Below are positions 1 to 10,450 of a DNA stretch of 64,000 bases, piece after piece. Source of the stretch: Synaphobranchus kaupii (taxonomy: Eukaryota; Chordata; Actinopteri; Anguilliformes; Synaphobranchidae); assembly GCA_029718625.1 (NCBI GenBank), contig CM056380.1:44191689-44255688 (forward strand), in the 5' to 3' direction. How positions within the stretch are numbered: position 1 is the stretch's first letter; the number at the start of each line of letters is the position of its first letter. The notes under the pieces were generated by a model. It was given only the letters and a program-made list of their open reading frames with translations. It made no database searches and was not told the DNA's origin. The position numbers were made by a program, and so were the translations under genes.

Positions 1-1670
1 TCATCTTATTACTTTGTTGCAGTATAGGCAACCACAATGTAGGATTCTGTGTTGTGCTGAAGCGATACATTGTATTCAGTTTTTAAATATTTCTGCTCCC
101 TGGCACTTAGGCCTACAGCGCAGCCCATAGCATAGGCCTTCCGTAGACTAATTGGCTATCTTTATTTTTTCCATGGTGACATCATACAAAACTGCCCCTC
201 CAGAAATGTCATGCTAAAATCTCCACTGAACATGGATAATGTTGACGTTATGGTCTGTTTATGTTCAAGTCAATTGTTGAATGTGACTTTTGTGTGTGCA
301 CTTTTCAATGACCACTGTAGCTGCTGCTACACTTTGTAAATGCCTGGAGTAAATGCGTCTCTTCTGACAGGATTTCCCGTTTCCCAATATCAACATGCCT
401 ATTTTGTCGTGTTTCCTTTCTTTTTCTCTTTCTCTTTGTCTCTATCTTACTTCAGGCTTTTAGGCTTGTTTGTTAAGTACAAAAAGTACAAAATGTTTAA
501 ATGGTGTTTCTGCTGATGAAAATAGCGTTACTTAAAAAATAAATAATTAATTTGATGAATCCATTTTTAATTTTACATGTTATTTTACAAGTGAGATTCT
601 TGAATAAGATATTTGACTTGGCCCCTTTAAATGTAGATTATATTTTTTATTTCTTAGATTTTGAGTTAAGTGAGGTAATAATTATGTTAATTCATTCTTA
701 AAGCTATTTGCATGATGCTGTATGCTAAGCATTGATTCTCCAATATATTTATATCTAGGAAAGTAATCTCTTGAGAAGATTGCAGATAAGAAGAGAAAAT
801 ACATAAGAGTAGAGGAAGGAAAATAAGATGAATAACTGGAGGGGGAGAAAAAGGAGAAAAAAGGGGGAGAGAAAGAGGGAGCAGAGAAAAAGAAGTATAC
901 ATAAACATGTAATTTACGTATGATAACAGAAATCCCAATATATGTGGATGCGTTGAATAAACACATATAAAACTCTTATAGAGGTAAGCACTGCATTGCT
1001 ATTACTGACATAATGTGGCTTAAGAGGGTAAATTAACCCTCAAAAAATAAGAGCTTCTAATTAAGAAAAATAAACAGCTTGAAATTGAAGTTGAAATTCA
1101 GCTATTGCTATAAAACCAGCATACACAGGGGCCCCAGGACCCAGATTGAGAACCACTGATCTTACACAAAGTTTTAAAATATATATATATGCTAGAATTA
1201 AGCTCCTATAAGTTAATTTTATACTGCTGCAGCCATGCACATGCTTTCTTAAACATTCTTATTTGTATGAGAGATCATTGGTCCATTGGATAATAGGAAT
1301 TGTATCATACCTTTACCTACCAGACGTCATTGTGGCAGGTAACTGAGTATGCTTATATGGATGCATTCTGAAGCAATGTCCAGATAAATACCCAACGTGG
1401 TTAATCATGTTGTGATGAATCTTCTATCTTTTTTTCTGTTTATGCACATAAAGTGTTGGATGTGTTCATGTTACTTTCATCATCCTTCCGTTGTACAAAC
1501 TGCTCTCTGCAAATTCTGTTGATATGTATGGTTAACTGATGAGGGTTTTGGCCTTGGCTATTTAAGAAATATCACACAAGAGGGAGTGCTGTTATACTGT
1601 ATACCAACATGGCTGTGACTTGGTCGTAGGTACGAGGCCGCAGGCCGATTGCCATGGATAATCAGCCGTA
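1..1670. other. Non-coding flank, no gene seen
   Basis: AT-rich sequence without a credible coding exon. A purine-rich (GGGA/GAAA) stretch lies at about 830-900; the long minus-strand frames over it are composition artefacts. A MITE fragment is listed separately. Nothing else recognised. Confidence 0.6.
1015..1161 (-). mobile_element. Truncated hAT-type MITE end
   Basis: The sequence ending in 'ccagcatacacagg...gaaccactg' matches the right end of the complete hAT-type MITE at 50048-50772, including the preceding 'ctaattaagaaaaa.aaacagctt' block. The other end is missing, so this is a truncated and diverged copy. Confidence 0.65.
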
Positions 1671-3149
1671 GTGATAACCTATAAACTATTTATCCAATAA
1701 TGATTGAGACAACAGATGATGATGAATTTGTCAGGGTTCCATTTTAAAAAATAGTTTTTTTCAACAATGTATCAATTAGAATGAGTGATACATTACAGAA
1801 AAAGTTCCAGTGCAGTTGTATATCACCACTAATGAAATGCCTCTTGTCTGATCAAATTACTCGACTGGAACTAACTGCAGTATAAATAGACATATCTGAC
1901 TTATTTTGATCTTTTGGCAGAGAAAAGAAAACTCTGATCATTTTAGATATGCAATCCTTACTCATGCACCTACACTGGTTTACCATAAGGCTTATAGAAT
2001 TATGTAATGTTGGCTCATTTCATTCTGATATTGTAATTCACTGATTATTATAAGAACAACAACCCATTATATTTCAGATGGAATTTATTAAATCCATGGA
2101 AAGGTTTGGGGAGGTGAGTACTACTGTATTATGCTTTTTTATAAGTTGTTTTTGGTCCCTACTCTTTTTCATCTAGGTTTTCACATAAATAATCTTTTAA
2201 TTGAGCAGAATATTAAAGGAACATTTTGTTCCATCTGTTGGAGCTGTCTAAACTGGTTGAGAGTGCAAAACTGTTTGATCTTACAGTACCAAAACTTAAA
2301 TTATTTTCTTAATATTATTGGTATACACTGTGGATTATTATTTTCTGTTTGTGTTTTTAACTAAGGGGTCCAAGCACGTAGTGCTGGAACCCTATTGTTA
2401 TTGATAACTTTTGCTGAAACTTTGCACACATGTATACACTGCTACACGACACATATAAACTTTTTTGGCTATAACTTTTGAACCGTTTAGCCTATCTTCA
2501 AAATTCTTTTTGCCTCAAATTTGTTGGTTCGTGGCAAATAACGTTTCCATTAGGATCAATGAGGTCCGCCATATTGGATCTTTTGCAAATTAGCATTTTG
2601 TGAAAAACCTATAAAATCAAACTCCTCCGAGACCATTTGACATATCAACATGCATCTCACAATCTTTTGTTCAGGGGACGATTCTCCAAAAAATGTAGGA
2701 AGCGATTTTCCGATTTTCCAAATATACTGATCACAGTAAGCCAATAAAAACTGTTGTGGGCGTGGCTAGTCACAAAAACGCTAATAACTCTTCAATACTT
2801 CAATGGATATTAATAAGATTCGGTTTCTATACTTCCACTGAGCTTCTGATCCAAACCCTAAAGTATTGGCTCAATAGAATGAAATGGTGGCGCTATAGAG
2901 CATAATATACATTTTTTAATTAATGAATTCATTAAAAATCACCATTATTTTTTATACATTTAAAACTTGCTGTAGTGATCAATTTCCTCACCTGGAACAT
3001 ATGTATGTCCCATATATGTCGCTGCCATCTTGGATTGGCCGCCATTTTGGAAATGCTATTTCCATTTCCCTTCATGAAAAATCACTGTTGTGTTTTAAAC
3101 ATTGAAAATTATGTGTCGTGATCAATCACTGGGCAGCCACAGGTTATCT

Positions 3150-3210
3150 GTTATGGCTTAGCGGTAAGAGCAATGGCTTGGTATGTGGGAGACCCGGGTT
3201 CAATCCCCAC
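3150..3210 (+). repeat. tRNA-like module (A/B-box-like)
   Basis: 'tggcttagcggtaagagc' resembles a pol III A box and 'gggttcaatcccc' a B box, spaced as in a tRNA gene. There is no clean acceptor stem and the surrounding sequence belongs to a repeat, so this is a tRNA-derived module and not a functional tRNA gene. Confidence 0.5.
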
Positions 3211-3449
3211 CATAGGTTACTTTTCTTTTCGATGAAAACAATGCACAGTTTGTTATGCTTTTCACACTTAATAATGTTCTTTTCACATTATTGCAAAGGC
3301 GAAGAGATTTTACTATATTAACTATTCACTGTTTCACTAGTACTTAAATGAGTGAAACAAATAAAGTTTTAATAAAGTTATTCTTTTTCCTGCCAAATTC
3401 TTCATCAAAAATGCTCCATACCCTCCAATAATTATCCACATCCAATACA

Positions 3450-3518
3450 ACAATGGCTTTGTGGTTAGAGCGATTGCCTTCGATATGGGAGTCCCGGGTT
3501 CAAATCCCACGGGTACTA
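3450..3518 (+). repeat. Second tRNA-like module
   Basis: 'tggctttgtggttagagcg' followed by 'cccgggttcaaatcccacggg' gives an A-box/B-box pair with a good T-arm-like palindrome. It lies about 300 bp after the first module in the same orientation and the same repeat. It is probably tRNA-derived. Confidence 0.5.
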
Positions 3519-4547
3519 AAGGTTGCGTTTTTTTCGACAACACAACATGCGCTTTCTTATGCTTTCCACATCTACAAATCTTATTTTCACATTAATGGGG
3601 TAGGAAACACTAAAACACATTTTTTGAGTTAATATCTAGGCATTGCCTCAGATTGAAGGTCTCTTTCATGAATATCTTCTCAAATTATTCAGTTTACCCA
3701 GAATTAACTGAAGGTGGTGGTCTGAAAACAGTTTGACCTTTTATACATATTCATGTTTAGACACTAATGTCATGCAGCTACATGTGTCTCACGTATACCT
3801 TCCGAAACTCGATTGTAAAAGGAAACCAATGTAACATGATTACAACAAAATTACAAACCTTATGCTTGGACCCCGTATAGTCGCTGCTTGCAGCTATATT
3901 TTTACTATTGTTTTTGATCCTTTAGGTTCACATGACCACAAAATATGAAAACATAAAATTTTATTCAGACATTTTTAGTTTGATATCTCATACATTTTAT
4001 AACAGTGAATGATAGCAGTCCTGATGACCAATTGGTTAGGTAAAGATGGCTTTCCGAAACAATGTACTGAGTCAACAAAACGTGACAAAATACAAAACCA
4101 TATGGAATGTTATCTATTTCTCAGGGCAGGTTGTCCACAGTAGTAAGTGGCAAGTGGCAAAATCTTTGTCTAGTTTAAGGCAGAGTCGATCTCAGCCACA
4201 ATAAAAAGTTACACATTAGACCTTTAGACATGTCATCTTAATTTTTATATTTTTGCAGAGGCAGCTTCAGTTTTTGCACTTTCACTTCATGCATCGGTCA
4301 TGTCTGCCAGCAAAATAAAAAATAAATAATCATCATATTTATCTTCTGTAATCTATTTAGTTGTGTTTGTCTTGCTCAAAGGCTACTGTATATAATTCTG
4401 ACTCATTGCCTAGGTGCAGATCCTTATCGTACTGCTTCACCCTGATAACAAAGACAGTATATCTGGCCATAAAGACCATATTTCCAGCACTTATAGAGTA
4501 TATAGGTATATTTATTTCTAATGTATTTTTATTAATTTGTCCAACAG

Positions 4548-4700
4548 AGCACAACAACAGACCTTCCATCAGCTGTTGGGCCTCATTTTGGAACATGGGA
4601 AAGCAAATATTCAAGAAAGAAATTAATATTAATTATTCTGTGTGCCATAACTTTTTTCTTTTTGAATTTTCCCAAAATATCCACATGGACATCAATATGG
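4548..4700 (+). CDS. NXPE-like exon 2 (upstream copy), signal-anchor exon
   Basis: Acceptor 'ttgtccaacag', 51 open codons, then donor 'TGG|gtaaca' in phase 0. The exon encodes a Lys/Arg-rich stretch (SKYSRKK) followed by about 16 hydrophobic residues (LILIILCAITFFFLNF). This fits a type II signal anchor as expected at the N terminus of NXPE proteins. Compared with the 38135 exon it has one extra Thr and scattered substitutions. Confidence 0.7.
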
Positions 4701-5395
4701 GTAACAGCAATTTTGTTTCTCATTCATTTATGGTGGCAGTTCATTCTCACCGTAAGGATTTCCGAATTGAAGAAGTCAAAATCATTTCATGCCAATGTTG
4801 TTGTTTGCATCATAGTCACCACATATTTCTGTAATTATCTGCATATATAACTATATGATGAGGGCCAACTATTCCAATGTAGGTCATCATCATTGCTATA
4901 GTTATTCCGCAGCAAACATTTTTATATCTAACTGTAGGTACAGTGCATAAAGATGGACAAGTAATAAACATGAAAAAAAACTGATAATGACAAACCACTT
5001 GATTAAATTGCCTGCAATATAAAACATCCATCATCTATTTGAATTAATATCTCGTGATTGCTTAATGCAATTATTTAATCAATCTGCAAGATAATATGTT
5101 TAATCTGCTTTGTATCAGTTTCATAGCTGAACATGGGGAAAAAAACTTGAATATAAAATTAATCTAATTCTCACATTGTACATGTGAAGGAAGGAGGCCA
5201 GAATCATAAATACTACAGTGTTCCTAATTTTACCAATAGAGGGCACTGTTTACTACGTACACCCATTAATTGATTTGAACGGACATGATGTAATTACATG
5301 AGAAGATATTTCCCATTAAAAAAAATACTTGAACCAAATGAAGAAGGAGTGACAAATGCACAAGGTTTTTATTTATTCTTCTCAAAACTAATTTA

Positions 5396-6300
5396 CAGTT
5401 GAAGTCGGAAGTTTACATACACTTAGGTTGAAGTCATTAAAACTCATTTTTAACCACTCCACAGATTTTATGTTAGCAAACTATAGTGTTGGCAAGTCAG
5501 TTAGGAAATCTACTTTGTGCATGACACAAGTAATTTTTCCAACAATTGTTTACAGAGAGATTATTTCACTTTTAATTCACTATGTCACAATTCCAATGGG
5601 TCAGAGGTTTACATACACTAAGTTTACTGTGCCTTTAAATTTTTAATATTTGGTCACATATCCTTTGCATGCCATGACTTCCTGATGTCTCTGACCCAAC
5701 AACATCAAAAGACTCTTGATATCTTATTTTCTGGTACTCTTAGAAGCGATACTATAACGTCTCTGCATTTGAATGGATCTCTATGGGAAATGGGGGGTGG
5801 GACTATATTTAGCTGTAAATTACACTGGAACAGTATGGAAACACATGGTTGGCTAAATGACTCTAAGTCATCAAGGGTCTGACATATCAAACAAGCCTCA
5901 AATCATCACTCTGCTGCCAGAAATACAGTAGATATGGATGGATAACTTGAAGGCTTTCTTCTCCTGACTTATTTTTCCATAGAGTTCAATAGGAAAATTT
6001 GTCAGAAGAAACAACCCTTCAAGTTATCCATCCATATCTACTGCATATCTGGCAGCAGAGTGATGGTTTAGGCTTGTTTGATACCTCAGACCCTTGATGA
6101 CTTACAACTATTTTACCAATCATGTATTCCATGCTGTTACAGTGTAATTTACAGCTAAATATAGTCCCACCCCCCAATTCCCATAGAGATCCTAACTGAC
6201 TTGCCAACGCTATAGTTTGCTAACATGAAATCTGTGGAGTGGTTAAAAATGACTTTTAATGACTTCCAGCTAAGTGTATGTAAACTTCCAACTTCAACTG
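5396..6300. mobile_element. Fold-back Tc1/mariner MITE (Sleeping Beauty-like ends), TA duplication
   Basis: It begins 'cagttgaagtcggaagttta' and ends with the inverted form 'taaacttccaacttcaactg', flanked by TA on both sides. Inner direct-repeat-like copies of 'gtttacatacactaag' resemble the IR/DR arrangement of Sleeping Beauty-type elements. The middle is itself palindromic ('tagatatggatggataactt' and its complement), with no transposase frame. The paralogous intron has the uninterrupted target TA at about 38995, so the insertion postdates the NXPE duplication. Confidence 0.85.
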
Positions 6301-6564
6301 TATGTTATCACAATGAGACAGAGGGAGAGTGAAAATGATTATTTATATATATATATGTTATTTATACTTTTAGATTTTGGGGTGGGGGTTAGGGTTTAGA
6401 TGTATATGTTCATATAATATTAGAAAATTAGAATATTATAGAATATTCCTTTGGGATATTATTCTCTGCTTTGAGTATCCAACACAGTTAAATATCAAAA
6501 ACAAGCTTTTCAATTCCAGATGTTCATAAATGAAAACTCCCCTACTCATGTTCTGTCATTGCAG

Positions 6565-7130
6565 CAGCAATATAAGAAGAATTATTCCAGTGCTGAGCAT
6601 AGTGTGGTCAGGCTAGAGCAGCCTATGGCCCAGTACTGTGTGGGAGATACACTGGATGTGCTGGTGGAGATGAACTATGCAGGACATCCAAAAGCCTATG
6701 GCGGAGACTTAATCGTGGCCCGGATCCACTCCCCGAAACTCCAGGCAGGCGCATCAGGAGAAGTCACTGACTTCCTCAACGACTGCTACCGTGCGCGTTT
6801 CCACTTGTTTTGGCCCGGAGAGGTTCAAGTCTCTGTCCGTCTGATCCACTCCTCCGAGGCAGTTAAGATCCTCCAGAGAGACAGGATGCAGGACTACAGT
6901 AAGCTCATGCACATTGGAACCTTCATCAATGGGAGCAAAACGGAGACGTCTCAGTGCGGCCTCCGGCTGAGCTCAGACCGAGCTCTGTGTGAGTACAGGA
7001 AGAAGGAGGATGGAGAATATTACGCCTGCTACCGGCCCCAGACCCTTCCCTGTGACTCTCTGACCACCATGAAGAGCTCCATGCCCCCTGATCTTCATCT
7101 CACGAAGGAGGAAGCTCAGCTATTAGCCTG
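6565..7130 (+). CDS. NXPE-like exon 3 (upstream copy), neurexophilin-like domain
   Basis: Acceptor 'tcattgcag' and donor 'TG|gtaagg' match the downstream exon exactly. The 188 complete codons encode the neurexophilin-like domain: 'GDTLDVLVEM', 'KAYGGDLIVARIHSPKLQAG', 'FWPGEVQVSVRLIHSSEAV', and paired cysteines in 'CGLRLSSDRALCEY' and 'YACYRPQTLPC'. Against the 39168 exon it lacks the first 27-codon linker (which includes the WAPSTSNFTSF region) and one Arg in the 'VEMRNYAG' position. All differences preserve the frame, so selection or recent duplication is plausible. Confidence 0.85.
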
Positions 7131-7222
7131 GTAAGGCATCTGCTATACTCAAAATGTTGTGTGTGTGCCGATCTAATGCCTCCCAATATGGTAGATAACA
7201 CTTCACCTGCTGCTCAAAAAGG

Positions 7223-8320
7223 GTTAAGGCTGTTACAGAGTGTTTAAAACAGGGAGCAGACACGTACACGGACGGACAGTCCACGAGATTGTCCGCGGAC
7301 TTTAGCCTTTCATAGTCGAGCGTACCAACCCCCCATTTGTAGACTACATTTCCCATGTGCGCAAATTGCATACAACTACAGCGTCTTTCATGGAAGAAGA
7401 TGAAGGTACGCTTGTAGGTGAAACGACAGGTCCGTACTGACAGGTCGCTGACAGGCTTCTGACAGGTCTGCGCGGACACAAAAAACGACTGTTGCGCGGA
7501 CTGCCTCAGCGGACGTCCGCTCAGGGTCTGTTTTGCATCTGCTATGATGTCATTTTGGTCGACGCAGACCCTGCGGACGTACGCATACTTTCTTTGACGA
7601 CTGAATTGGACTTTAGTGTTTAACTTATCCATTAAACTAGGTTAAACATCTTATTTCATGCTTGTGACAGGATAGCGAGCAGAAACAGGCGGCGACGACA
7701 GAAATTGGGGTTAACTAAACAAGACATTTAATAGTGAGATCACAATAACAAAAATAATTATTTACAAAAAACTAAAAAATAACTATTCACAATTAAAGAA
7801 AAGCAAGACAGGGCAAATGTTTCTTCCATATACGTAAGCTTTTGTAACAATGTTCTTTTCCTCAGCTCTCTCTTGAATTAAAGTTTATCAACCATAAAGT
7901 GTAACGTTCCGTTCCCATCTTGTCCGTTTTCCGTATTTTGCCCTCTCCCTCCGTGTCATGTTTGACTTCCATTGTTTATCAACCATAAAGGCTACAAATG
8001 GTGTATTATTTCAATTTACAAACTTTACCATCTTATTTATATTGAAACATATTTTTAAATTAATTGTATAGTACATTTTGCCATGGTAATCCACTCTAAA
8101 TCCACCCCATCAAGGTAATCCTGATTTTTTTGGATCACCCGTTTTGAAGATTTGATTCAGATTAAAACTTGGATTTGATTTCATTTTCGGATATCAAAGT
8201 GATTCCAATCCTGTTTTTTTGGTTTTGAACTAACCAAAATCCAAATCTGATCCAGTCGGATAGGGATTAAAAGTTTTAACGACTAGGCGCAGATGACTTA
8301 CTTAACTTTTATTCCAAGTA
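7223..8320. other. CpG-rich stretch and unclassified non-coding DNA
   Basis: About 7255-7610 is noticeably richer in CpG than its surroundings, with repeated 'gcggac' and 'ggtctg' words. A 169-codon minus-strand frame there lacks recognisable domains. From 7660 onward the sequence is AT-rich with no gene seen. Confidence 0.4.
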
Positions 8321-8324
8321 AATT

Positions 8325-9015
8325 AATCTGTTATGGTTCCGAAACTGGAATGGACCCAAAGGCAGGACTCGGAGACAGACTTGGGCAAAACTCCGACAGG
8401 AGTGAATTTATTTGCAATAAGGACAGACAAGCAAGCAGACAGGGGAGCTGGGTATCGGTCAGGATACGATGTTAGCGAATAACAAGAGGGCAGGACAGAA
8501 GATGGGGCAGGAATGAGCAGGAACAGGGCAGCAGGCAGGCTAGGTGATGGACAAGTTGCAGGGTTGGTGAATAGGTGGGCAGGAACAGGGAAGCAGGCTG
8601 GACGGGCGAAACTGAAAGCAAGACTGGACAAGTTAGGAACAAACAAACAGGCCAAAAACACGTCAAACACACAGCAACTGACGGAACAAACTGGCGACGA
8701 GACGAACAAAGAGTGGAACTTAAATAAAGGGAAAACAGGTTTGAAGCATGAGTGATAATAAAAGTGAGTGAGGAATGCATGCGGGAGTAAATGAGGTGAG
8801 TGCGGAATGCGAGTGGGGGAGGCGAGTGATTGGCTGGGAGATAATGGAGAGCAAATGAGGAACTAAACGGGGAAACCACGCCCAGCCTGCACAACACAGA
8901 GAGACAGACAAGGTAAATGGAAAAACATGACATGAAACAAGAGAAATGGGGAAAACAATGAGAACGAAAGGAAGGTGGGCTGGAAGGGAACGGCAGACGT
9001 GACGGAATCATTTTA
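8325..9015. repeat. Purine-rich interspersed repeat, possible solo LTR
   Basis: The strand is strongly G/A-biased with many 'caggaacaggg/gcaggcagg' words. It begins 'tgttatggttccgaaactgg' and ends near 'gacgtgacgg', with a possible AATC duplication on both sides. It resembles retrotransposon LTR or leader sequence of fish, but no family could be assigned. Overlapping frames on the minus strand are compositional. Confidence 0.3.
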
Positions 9016-9289
9016 AAACGTGTATAATTCGGTACTTTGATTACAACCAAAAGTGGCATTGTGTTTATTGTGTGCACCCGATCAACAATGTTTTAATGGA
9101 TTGCTTCATTGTTCATTTCAAATTAAGTCACTAAAAAATAGACATTCTACTGTGGCCGACATCCTTTTAAGATTACTCATTTCCTCTGTCACTAGCACAA
9201 TTCGCAGAAAATGAAAAGCAGATGCATAAATTATTATTTTCCAGTGCATTTTTAAAACAAACAAAATGTGAATTATTACTATCACAACT

Positions 9290-9742
9290 AGTTGTCACAA
9301 TGCGCTTCACAGAAAAACCCAGCCTAAACCCTCCACAAAAACAAGACAAAGGCAACAGTGGCAAGGACAAACTCCCTGGTGTAACTAGGAAGAAACCTTG
9401 GGAGGAACCAGACTCAATGGGGGAACCCATCCTCCTCTGGTCGGCTCAGGGTCTAGGGCTTAAAAACCAGCATGGTCAAAACAGCCAATGTCCATGATAA
9501 TAGAATTTTCAGTAGCTAGATAACAGTCCAGATGTGGTGGCATTGATGGTGGGGAACCGGGTGCCGATGGCGGTGGGAGCAGCTGGCTGCGGTGGTGAGG
9601 AGGGAGGGGCAAGCGGCAACGGACAGGAAGCCGGACAACAACTCTCGAGATGCGGGGCATAAGCCCTGCCGGCAGAATGTAGAAAAAAGAGAGAGAGAAA
9701 ACAGTTAGGGAAAGTGTAATAGAGCAGCAGGAGCACCAACTT

Positions 9743-9773
<31 letters not shown>

Positions 9774-9850
9774 TATGGTAAAAGCAGATTACATATATAC
9801 ACTGGCGCAAGTCCATTTAAAGCTTTAAAGGTCAGGGCACAGGAAATCAC
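9290..9850 (-). repeat. Fish interspersed repeat with poly-G tract
   Basis: The block 'ggaagaaaccttgggaggaa ccagactca...ggaacccatcctc' is a widely dispersed fish repeat motif known to me from many teleost sequences. A run of 28 G lies at 9743-9770. Proline-rich frames on the minus strand are translations of this run and are not genes. Confidence 0.5.
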
Positions 9851-10034
9851 GCATGAGTCTCTGTTACGCCCCCAAGAAACAGCATTTTGCAGATGGTAGA
9901 ATACTATTTTATGTTCATGTTATCGTACATAATATAGACTGTGGCATATATACTTGTCTCTTAGGGCATGACAAATGCTCATTCCAATTTACTGATTCAG
10001 ATTTCCTTGGAGTCATTATGAATAGGAACATTAC

Positions 10035-10288
10035 ATTTTTTCAAGTTATCCATCCATATCTACTGTATTTCTGGCAGAAGAGTGATGTTTTAAGGCTTGT
10101 TTGATACCTCAGACCTTTGTTGACTTACAGCCATTTAGCCAACCATGTGTTCCATACTATTCCCGTGTAATTTACAGCTTAATCTAGTCCCACCCCCCAA
10201 TTCCCATAGAGATCCATTCAAATGCAGAGAGGTTATAGTATTGCTTCTAAGAGTACCTGGAAATAAGATATCAGGAGTCTTTTGATAT
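10035..10288. mobile_element. Truncated fold-back Tc1-like MITE (inner part)
   Basis: It matches the inner half of the elements at 5396 and 35023: 'caagttatccatccatatct', 'ggcttgtttgatacctcaga', 'atagagatccattcaaatgc' and 'gagtcttttgatat'. The terminal inverted repeats are missing. Confidence 0.7.
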
Positions 10289-10450
10289 CCTTTTATACAG
10301 AATGGATACATCACCTGTTTACCTGTGGAATACCTTGTTTACCACAGAAGTTGTTTGAGAGAATGGCAAGAATGTGCAAAGCCGTTATCAAGGCAAAGGG
10401 TGGCTACTTTGAAGAATCTAAAATATAAGACTTTTTAAAAATTTGTTTAA

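Larger units (their letters stand above)
2365..3903 (+). repeat. Unclassified repeat with terminal GGGGTCCAAGCA and two tRNA-like modules
   Basis: The ends carry an inverted pair, 'ggggtccaagca' at 2365-2376 and 'tgcttggacccc' at 3863-3874, followed by 'gctgcttgcagctatattt'. The interior contains the 'ccatattggatcttttgcaaattagcattttg'-type block also seen at 18.9-19.5 kb. Two tRNA-like stretches lie inside (3150-3210, 3450-3518). There is no coding capacity. The same terminal signature reappears at 44575 and 62431. It is absent from the paralogous intron downstream, so it either inserted here or was lost there. Confidence 0.6.
2078..7130 (+). pseudogene. NXPE-family partial gene copy (exons 1-3 only)
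   Basis: Three exons are seen: 2078-2113 (12 codons starting ATG, acceptor 'atttcag', donor 'gtgagt'), 4548-4700 (51 codons, membrane anchor) and 6565-7130 (neurexophilin-like domain, phase 2 end at 'TG|gtaagg'). Phases 0/0/2 match the complete gene at 37829 and the joined frame is open throughout. Compared with the downstream copy, exon 3 lacks 27 codons near its start plus one Arg codon, both in frame. No esterase exons follow before the next copy. It could be a truncated pseudogene, a gene for a secreted or anchored neurexophilin-like fragment, or an alternative 5' exon set that splices to exons 4-6 at 40396-43967. The open frame and intact splice sites mean the pseudogene label is provisional. 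Confidence 0.75.
1675..7222 (+). repeat. Partial tandem segmental duplication of the NXPE 5' half
   Basis: This segment is co-linear with about 37385-39930. Shared blocks include the 'caataatgattgagacaacaga' start, exon 1 with its flanks, exon 2, the 3' intron with 'atagagggcac', and exon 3 with its donor. Homology is lost at about 7222, soon after exon 3, so exons 4-6 are not part of the duplicate. The upstream copy is longer because of the 2365-3903 repeat and a Tc1-like MITE at 5396-6300. Both lie in introns. Confidence 0.85.

Noticed and set aside
3150..3518. Genuine tRNA genes
   Set aside because: A and B boxes are present, but no convincing acceptor stem or anticodon arm could be paired, and the modules belong to a dispersed repeat.
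4361..4834. 157-codon plus-strand frame over NXPE exon 2
   Set aside because: It is in a different register from the splice-consistent exon 4548-4700. The paralogous frame at 38032-38433 shows the same shadow, and the exon frame gives the membrane anchor and correct phases.
7123..7632. 169-codon minus-strand frame in the CpG-rich stretch
   Set aside because: There is no domain similarity. The frame is favoured by GC-rich composition, and it overlaps the end of the NXPE exon on the other strand.
8323..9077. Long minus-strand frames (128 and 201 codons)
   Set aside because: They are composition-driven (Ser/Pro/Leu/Cys-rich) over a purine-rich repeat, with no recognisable domain and competing open frames on the other strand.
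9460..9850. Proline-rich minus-strand frames
   Set aside because: They are produced by a run of 28 G and flanking repeat sequence.
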